Source: Aliterella sp. RAGGC_92 (lineage in GTDB: Bacteria; Cyanobacteriota; Cyanobacteriia; Cyanobacteriales; Chroococcidiopsidaceae). From it: a stretch of 26,563 nt of DNA. Below the pieces are notes generated by a model. That model saw nothing but the letters and a program-made list of their open reading frames with translations. It was not told where the DNA came from and ran no database searches. Where the stretch lies: assembly GCA_030826005.1 (NCBI GenBank), contig JAPJOW010000024.1, positions 1 to 26,563 of the forward strand. The letters run 5' to 3'. The first letter of the stretch is position 1, and each line of letters starts with the position of its first letter. The position numbers were made by a program, and so were the translations under genes. Below are positions 21,902 to 26,563 of the stretch, piece after piece.

Positions 21902-22993
21902 TTAAAACGAAATTATCAAGTAACCTTGCTGAAACTTCGCTCCTGTAACTGTTCTACCACTCAATCCCGGTGGTAAAAATATATTGCGCCTTTGGTCGCC
22001 AGCTTCAATTGTTACTTCTGGCCCTGATTGAGTAAGTTTTACTTGTTTTTTATCAAATCCAGGCAGAAATAGCTTTACTTGACGATTTGCGACATCAAAC
22101 TCAATCGGCTTAGGAATTTCTGCTGTTTGCGTAAAATCGGGCAAAGCATCAATTAACGGTTGCCAATTCCCTACGGGGCTACTAGGAATAGTGCTAATAG
22201 TTAAAGGTGCAAATTCTTCGGTTGTTGGTGGATTAGCTGTTTGGTTAAATAATACCCCGCCAACATTTAACCCCACTTGCTGGGCGCTACCCCATAAATA
22301 AGTAGCCGTAGCGATCGCCATTGGGCTATCTGTAGTAACTAAATAAGCAATCAAGCGTTTGGGGTCAGCTAAAGCCGCTTTCCCTTGTTCTAAGATATTT
22401 GTAGCTTGGCTTGTAGGTGCGGCGAAATTATCTCCCGTCCAACCGACGTTAAACACTGTCGCAATTAATGGTTGCAGAAAAGGCGAAACTGTTTTAACTA
22501 AATCTGATTCGGTAATTAACTTCCCAAAGCGACGGCTATACCAGCTAAGACTTTCTGGCATTCCCAACATTCGCAAGGTTGTGACATCGCCACTGCCATC
22601 GTAAACGATCGCATCGTACTTGCCACTAGCATCGAACTCTCGCAGGGCGTTGAGTTCTAAAGCTTTATCCATTCCTGGCAATACTACCAATTCTTGCCCG
22701 TAAACATCTTTAATTACTGGTGTCCGCAGGTATTGCGCTTCTAGTTTTTTTACTTCGTCCCAATTGCGTTCTAATAGCGTTGAGGCTTTGAACTGCACCG
22801 CGTCGAGGTTGGAAGCAATTTGCTGTACTTCGTTGGTTACAGAGGTTTCTAACAGCAAATCTAGGGCTGAACCCGTATCTTGTAGCGCCAAAAGTACGCG
22901 CTTACCTTGGCTTGCTAATTTTTTCGCCGTAGCGATCGCTATTGTCGTGCGACCAGTGCCGCCTTTACCCAAAAAGGTTATTATCAATGACAT
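21902..22993 (-). CDS. get3d: Get3d-type ArsA/Get3 ATPase homolog with alpha-crystallin domain
   Basis: A 363-aa protein. The N-terminal part is an ArsA/Get3-type ATPase with a modified P-loop GKGGTGRTT (residues 9-17): the usual GKT lysine is Arg15. The switch region reads LALQDTGSALD (35-45) instead of the DPAHSLSD-type motif of Get3. YDGSGDVTTLRMLG (131-144) is the other switch. Residues about 290-363 form an alpha-crystallin/Hsp20-like domain (IEFDVANRQVKLFLPGFDKKQ at its start). This domain plan and an incomplete active site define Get3d, the form conserved in phototrophs and chloroplasts, reported to bind tail-anchored proteins and still hydrolyse ATP. It lies between petP (96 nt) and chlG (107 nt), all on the minus strand. 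Assignment is by motif and domain recognition. Confidence 0.9.
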   Translation of the reverse strand: MSLIITFLGKGGTGRTTIAIATAKKLASQGKRVLLALQDTGSALDLLLETSVTNEVQQIASNLDAVQFKASTLLERNWDEVKKLEAQYLRTPVIKDVYGQELVVLPGMDKALELNALREFDASGKYDAIVYDGSGDVTTLRMLGMPESLSWYSRRFGKLITESDLVKTVSPFLQPLIATVFNVGWTGDNFAAPTSQATNILEQGKAALADPKRLIAYLVTTDSPMAIATATYLWGSAQQVGLNVGGVLFNQTANPPTTEEFAPLTISTIPSSPVGNWQPLIDALPDFTQTAEIPKPIEFDVANRQVKLFLPGFDKKQVKLTQSGPEVTIEAGDQRRNIFLPPGLSGRTVTGAKFQQGYLIISF

Positions 22994-23089
22994 TGTGATT
23001 CTTCAAAGATTAAGTCTACTTAAAAGGGTAATTCTTCAATGGATAGTTAGGGCTACCTACCAAGAGATATCCCCAACCCTGTGCGATTT

Positions 23090-23281
23090 CTAAACTGCTC
23101 TTAGTTCGTCTTCAAAAAACCAAGTAGCGAATTCGTCTTCAAATTGAACTACTACGCCTAAATTCATCCCGTCTAGCACTTTGAAGCCTTTAACTGTTCC
23201 AACTGCGCCTAATCGCTTAACAACTGGTGCTGGTACTCGATCCCGCAGACGGCAAACTTTTACTTGTTGTCCTATTTCCAT
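23090..23281 (-). CDS. petP: PetP-type cytochrome b6f accessory subunit (DUF2862, SH3-like)
   Basis: A 63-aa soluble protein with no membrane helix, beginning MEIGQQVKVCRLRDRVP and ending WFFEDELRAV. Length and the alternation of short beta strands fit the SH3-like DUF2862 fold of PetP. In cyanobacteria and red algal plastids PetP is an extra cytoplasm-facing subunit of cytochrome b6f, implicated in b6f stability and electron flow. Other DUF2862 proteins exist, so the exact paralog is not certain. It is the first gene of the minus-strand group petP, get3d, chlG; the spacer to get3d (96 nt) is long enough for a separate promoter. No ribosome-binding site is obvious before its ATG. Confidence 0.75.
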   Translation of the reverse strand: MEIGQQVKVCRLRDRVPAPVVKRLGAVGTVKGFKVLDGMNLGVVVQFEDEFATWFFEDELRAV

Positions 23282-23421
23282 GCCAACTTAAAATAATGTA
23301 ATAAACCATGACTCAGTTTAGCGGAATCTGTCACCGCGCAGGAGTGCAAGTTTAATCTAAATCCAACAAAGGGGTGTACGATTTTTTGAGAGAGGGGTTT
23401 AGGTAGTAAAAAAAATAGCTA

Positions 23422-24255
23422 ATGAAAAGAGTTAGGCTGAAAGAACGTTGGCTACCTGCAATTACAACTTGGCTTCCTAAGTTTAATCTGTTAAGAACCT
23501 TAGTCAGACGTGACTTAGAAGCACGATACAAAGGTTCGGTTTTAGGTAATTTGTGGCCTCTATTAAACCAACTTTCGCAGTTATTGATTTATACCTATGT
23601 GTTTGCGATCGTTTTGCAGGTAAAGCTAAGTTTAAAAGGAGTCCCAGCTAATAACATTACTTTCGGCTTGTGGTTGTTTGCGGGATTGCTACCTTGGATT
23701 GCTTTTACAACTGGATTAATTCAAGCTAGTACATCAGTGACGGCGCAGCCGAATTTAGTCAAAAAAGTAGTTTTTCCTTTGGCTTTATTGCCAATTGTGC
23801 CAATTTTGGCTGCTTTTATTGAAAGTTCTTTTGGTTTAATCGCCTTAATTATTTTATTTGCCATTTCCAGCCATACTTTTCATCCCACTTTAGCTTTACT
23901 ACCGCTAGTCTGGTTGCCACAATTGATGTTAACGGCGGGATTAGGCTATTTACTTGCAGGATTAACAGTGTTTGTGCGCGATATTCCTCAAACTTTAGCA
24001 GTGATCTTAAATTTGTGGTTTTACCTAACGCCCATTGTTTACCCGGCTTCCGCCATTCCCGAAAAGTGGCGAATTTATGTATTTTGGTTAAATCCGATCG
24101 CGGCAATTGCTGAAGTCTACCGCGATTTAATCTTAGTTGGTTACATTCAGCACTGGGGAGAACTTGCCGTTGCGGCAATTGTTGCTAGTGTGGTGTTATT
24201 TTTGGGGTTGTGGTGCTACCGTCGTTTGCGCCCAGCTTTTGCTGATGTATTATAA
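23422..24255 (+). CDS. ABC-2-type polysaccharide/polyol-phosphate export permease
   Basis: A 277-aa membrane protein of the ABC-2 family (Wzm/KpsM/TagG type) with about six hydrophobic segments. The N-terminus has the typical LVRRDLEARYKGSVLGNLW before the first helix, and the ending LTPIVYPASAIPEKWR then LNPIAAIAEVYRDLIL is diagnostic. Such permeases pair with a Wzt-type ATPase to export O-antigen, capsule or teichoic-type polymers. No ATPase gene follows; the next gene is on the opposite strand, so the partner lies elsewhere. The ATG at 23422 has no clear ribosome-binding site. The last 71 nt overlap the converging glycosyltransferase gene. Confidence 0.92.
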   Translation: MKRVRLKERWLPAITTWLPKFNLLRTLVRRDLEARYKGSVLGNLWPLLNQLSQLLIYTYVFAIVLQVKLSLKGVPANNITFGLWLFAGLLPWIAFTTGLIQASTSVTAQPNLVKKVVFPLALLPIVPILAAFIESSFGLIALIILFAISSHTFHPTLALLPLVWLPQLMLTAGLGYLLAGLTVFVRDIPQTLAVILNLWFYLTPIVYPASAIPEKWRIYVFWLNPIAAIAEVYRDLILVGYIQHWGELAVAAIVASVVLFLGLWCYRRLRPAFADVL

Positions 24256-25153
24256 ATTCACCGACGATTAAAGCGATCGCCGTTGCTGCAATACTCGCAA
24301 TAACTCCATACTTACCACCAAAACTAATACTCAAAGCGATCGCACTTGTTAAACTTATATAAGCTATTGCAACGCTTTGGTGAGTCCACCCCGTTTGCTG
24401 CAAGCGTTGGTATAAATGGCTGCGATGAGCTTGAAAAATATTTTCTTTCCTTAGCAATCGACAAATTATTGTGTACACCGTATCGGTAACTAAGGGTAAA
24501 ATCACCGCACTTGCTGACCAAGTATGAATATAATTGTCGCTGGGATCGAGCAAGCAAACTGCTATACAAGTGCCTAAAAAGGTACTACCCACATCGCCCA
24601 TAAAAATCTTAGCGGGCGACCAATTCCACCACAAAAAGCCCCCTAAAGCCGCCACTAAGAGCAACCATTGCGGGCGATCGAGGTAAAACGCTAAAAAGCT
24701 TAACTGCACGATGCTAACCCCCCCTAGTAACCCGTCCAGCCCATCAAAAAAGTTGTAAAAATTAATTAAGGCAGTAATGGCGATCGCTGTAGCCAGAAAT
24801 AAAAATAAATTATCCAGGTAGTTTGGTAAACCCCAATAAATGATTACCGCCTCTAGCGCCGAAATTAGCTGTACTAGGTAGCGAATACTAGCTGGAAGGT
24901 TATATAAGTCATCTAAAATACCTACAACCGCCACAGGTGTTAGGACAAGCCACAAACCCAATTCTTGGGGTGCGAGGATGACGCTTGTAATAGCAAATGC
25001 TACGACAAATCCCAAGCCGCCGCCGCGTGCGGTAGGCTGAAAGTGAGAACTGCGATCGCTTGGAATATCTAATAAGTAACTTTTTTGTGCCATTAGCCTC
25101 ACGAGCGCTAGACTAATTACAAAACTAGCTCCTGCTAAACTTACCAATAACAT
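24185..25153 (-). CDS. WecA/WbpL-type glycosyl-1-phosphate transferase (MraY/GT4 family)
   Basis: A 322-aa membrane enzyme of the polyprenyl-phosphate N-acetylhexosamine-1-phosphate transferase family, which loads the first sugar onto undecaprenyl phosphate for envelope polysaccharides. Visible motifs: DIPSDRSSHFQPTARGGG (about 29-46), the DD pair (81-82), NFYNFFDGLDG (131-141), FMGDVGST (185-191) and HRSHLYQRL (243-251). About ten membrane helices are present. I start at ATG 25153, whose A is shared with the epimerase stop (TGATG); a longer frame to 25207 would add 18 residues inside the epimerase gene. It is the third gene of the deacetylase-epimerase-transferase operon. The final 23 codons lie antisense to the end of the ABC-2 permease gene. 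Confidence 0.93.
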   Translation of the reverse strand: MLLVSLAGASFVISLALVRLMAQKSYLLDIPSDRSSHFQPTARGGGLGFVVAFAITSVILAPQELGLWLVLTPVAVVGILDDLYNLPASIRYLVQLISALEAVIIYWGLPNYLDNLFLFLATAIAITALINFYNFFDGLDGLLGGVSIVQLSFLAFYLDRPQWLLLVAALGGFLWWNWSPAKIFMGDVGSTFLGTCIAVCLLDPSDNYIHTWSASAVILPLVTDTVYTIICRLLRKENIFQAHRSHLYQRLQQTGWTHQSVAIAYISLTSAIALSISFGGKYGVIASIAATAIALIVGEFIIHQQKLGANDGSTTTPKITPH

Positions 25154-26112
25154 CACACTTTTAATAGTTTTGCTAATCCTTGGTCTAAAGTATAAGGCGA
25201 CTGCCAATTTAAAGTCGTCTGAATTTTACTGCTATCAACGACCAGCGAACCTAACAATCTCTCGACAATTGCGGTATTTAAAGGCAAATTCTTTTGAGTC
25301 GCTTTTTGTCCCAAGTCGCCGATATAGCCAGCAATTTTAAGTAAACTTGGCGGTAGGGGTAATAAAGTGCATGGTTTACCTAAGTTTTGGGCAATTTTCC
25401 CAATTAATTCCGGTGTAGAAATATCTTCGCCATCGCTGATATTAAAAATTTGATTTTTCCCTTGGGGATGAACGACACTTAAAGCGATCGCATTTACTAA
25501 GTTTTCTACATAGACAAAACTGCGGCGATTTTTGACAAGTCCCAGTGGTAACGGTAAACCTAGATTCACTAACTTAATTAATCGCTCCATATTACCAGGA
25601 TTTCCCCGTCCGTATACTAAGGTAGGACGAAAAATTGTCCAATCCATAGTACTCGTGCTAGATAGTTCGATTAAAGCTCTTTCTGCTTGCAATTTGCTTT
25701 GTCCGTAGGGAGTATCTGGCTGACAGGGAGTAGTTTCAGTTAACGACTGCTGACTTACCGTTGCGATCGCACCTATAGAACTGATAAATATAAAGTGTTT
25801 AACTTTGGCACTTACTGCTTGCTTGACAAGATTTTCTGTCCCGGCGGTATTAACTGCAAAAAATGCGTCATTGTTTGATACTTGTTGCAAAATATGCGCT
25901 CGTCCGGCTAGATGTATTACCGTATCAATTCCTTGTAAAGCTTCCGTCCAATCTGTATTGCCATTAATTTCATCTATTACTCGCACTTCAACATTTTGAG
26001 AAAGCTTGGAAAGATTGCGAGTAGCAGCTACGACGCGCTGACTTTGTAATTCTAAAACAGGGATTAAATAACTGCCAATAAAACCTGTAGCCCCGGTCAC
26101 TAAAATATTCAT
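25153..26112 (-). CDS. NAD-dependent sugar epimerase/dehydratase (extended SDR)
   Basis: A 319-aa short-chain dehydrogenase of the extended type. The nucleotide-binding motif GATGFIG is at residues 7-13 and the catalytic YGQSK (Tyr136, Lys140) follows SS at 111-112. The substrate is probably a nucleotide sugar such as UDP-GlcNAc or UDP-glucose. The pairing with a WecA/WbpL-type transferase suggests a 4-epimerase or related enzyme that makes the first sugar for a lipid-linked polysaccharide. The start overlaps the deacetylase stop by ATGA, and its own stop overlaps the transferase start by TGATG, so the three genes are tightly coupled. Confidence 0.9.
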   Translation of the reverse strand: MNILVTGATGFIGSYLIPVLELQSQRVVAATRNLSKLSQNVEVRVIDEINGNTDWTEALQGIDTVIHLAGRAHILQQVSNNDAFFAVNTAGTENLVKQAVSAKVKHFIFISSIGAIATVSQQSLTETTPCQPDTPYGQSKLQAERALIELSSTSTMDWTIFRPTLVYGRGNPGNMERLIKLVNLGLPLPLGLVKNRRSFVYVENLVNAIALSVVHPQGKNQIFNISDGEDISTPELIGKIAQNLGKPCTLLPLPPSLLKIAGYIGDLGQKATQKNLPLNTAIVERLLGSLVVDSSKIQTTLNWQSPYTLDQGLAKLLKV

Positions 26113-26563
26113 ACTAATTTATCTGCTAATTCACCCATGTTCAAACTTTCCATGTTGTAAGTTTTTTGCAAATACGAGTAATGTTCTAGGATATTTTTTA
26201 AAAACAATAAGTTTTCCTCAGTATTCACCCCAAAGTTATGAGGATGCCACCATAAATGGTAAATTAGCCCTTTTTTTGCTGCATAAGTCATAGCTGATAA
26301 AATTCGATGCGATCGCAATTTTTCTAAAACTTTTAAGCGCGGATTGTAAGGACGCAAAAATCGGCTAGAAGGAATGTTTATGGGAAAATTAGAATTAGTA
26401 ATTGAATAGCAATTAGAACCAGAAATATTTATATAAGCATCTAGTAACCTTATTCCTCGCCGCAACCATGATTCGTTTGCTTTGCTAGTTGGACTATAAA
26501 ACCAAGCAGATTCATTACCTCTATAAGCTTTAATTCCCAAACTATTACAAACATCTAAATAAC
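26109..26563 (-). CDS. Polysaccharide deacetylase-family protein, C-terminal part
   Basis: The start lies beyond the right edge; the frame is open to base 26563. About 150 C-terminal residues are seen. The stretch GIKAYRGNESAWFYSP near the visible start and the ending LIYHLWWHPHNFGVN are the landmarks of NodB-type polysaccharide deacetylases acting on envelope sugars; HLWWHPHNF has the conserved His. The metal-binding Asp-His-His of the N-terminal half is outside the window. Its TGA stop overlaps the epimerase ATG by four bases (ATGA). It is the upstream member of a three-gene operon for surface polysaccharide. Confidence 0.82.
   Translation of the reverse strand, partial: YLDVCNSLGIKAYRGNESAWFYSPTSKANESWLRRGIRLLDAYINISGSNCYSITNSNFPINIPSSRFLRPYNPRLKVLEKLRSHRILSAMTYAAKKGLIYHLWWHPHNFGVNTEENLLFLKNILEHYSYLQKTYNMESLNMGELADKLV

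Noticed and set aside
25154..25207. 18-residue N-terminal extension of the WecA/WbpL-type transferase
   Set aside because: It lies inside the epimerase gene; the ATG at 25153 overlaps the epimerase stop exactly as expected for coupled genes and begins the first membrane helix.
1..26563. CRISPR array, tRNA, rRNA, tmRNA, insertion sequence or prophage
   Set aside because: No regularly spaced repeats, cloverleaf-like sequence, transposase motif or phage gene was found on either strand. HIP1 copies are dispersed and do not form an array.

Overview
The window is chromosomal DNA from a cyanobacterium. The HIP1 octamer GCGATCGC recurs throughout, inside genes and between them. Several genes belong to oxygenic phototrophs: chlorophyll synthase (chlG), the cytochrome b6f accessory subunit PetP, a PucC/BCD-type chlorophyll transporter and a Get3d-type ATPase. 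I cannot name the species. The sequence is dense and ordinary in composition. I see no insertion sequence, prophage, CRISPR array, tRNA or rRNA.

Layout. (1) 1-2690, plus strand: the 3' end of a half-size UPF0016/GDT1 cation transporter, an unrecognised 81-aa protein, argH, and an exported LprI-like protein whose start overlaps the argH stop. A perfect 38-nt palindrome closes this block. (2) 2716-5000: a 54-aa basic/acidic protein (minus), a 3' remnant of an aldo/keto reductase (plus), a repeat-type hairpin, then a redox pair on the minus strand: a peroxiredoxin-glutaredoxin fusion and msrA. (3) 5339-7483: a soluble PAS-GAF hybrid histidine kinase with a C-terminal receiver. (4) 7559-12130, minus: smc followed by a PRC-barrel protein with a long acidic tail. 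(5) 12370-16159, minus: a DUF2301 membrane protein, a GAF-PP2C (RsbU-like) phosphatase, an acetoacetate-decarboxylase-like protein, a secreted protein of unknown function and rpoZ. (6) 16305-18538, plus: a PucC/BCD transporter translationally coupled to an inositol-monophosphatase-family enzyme. (7) 18544-23281, minus: a small hypothetical, then (in order of transcription) petP, get3d, chlG, a four-cysteine membrane protein, a cupin and a ChaN-like protein. (8) 23422-26563: an ABC-2 polysaccharide-export permease (plus), overlapping tail-to-tail with a minus-strand envelope-polysaccharide operon of polysaccharide deacetylase, sugar epimerase and WecA/WbpL-type glycosyl-1-phosphate transferase.

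How the genes may work together. The most interesting part is region 7. It places enzymes or factors for chlorophyll completion (ChlG), membrane-protein handling (Get3d), b6f function (PetP) and putative tetrapyrrole/iron handling (ChaN-like) in one same-strand run, with two small uncharacterised partners (four-Cys membrane ORF and cupin). Get3d here has Arg where P-loop ATPases have the catalytic Lys. The redox pair and the phosphatase gene each have a dyad overlapping a TTGACA box, which suggests specific regulation. Family assignments come from recognising motifs by eye; no database search was run.
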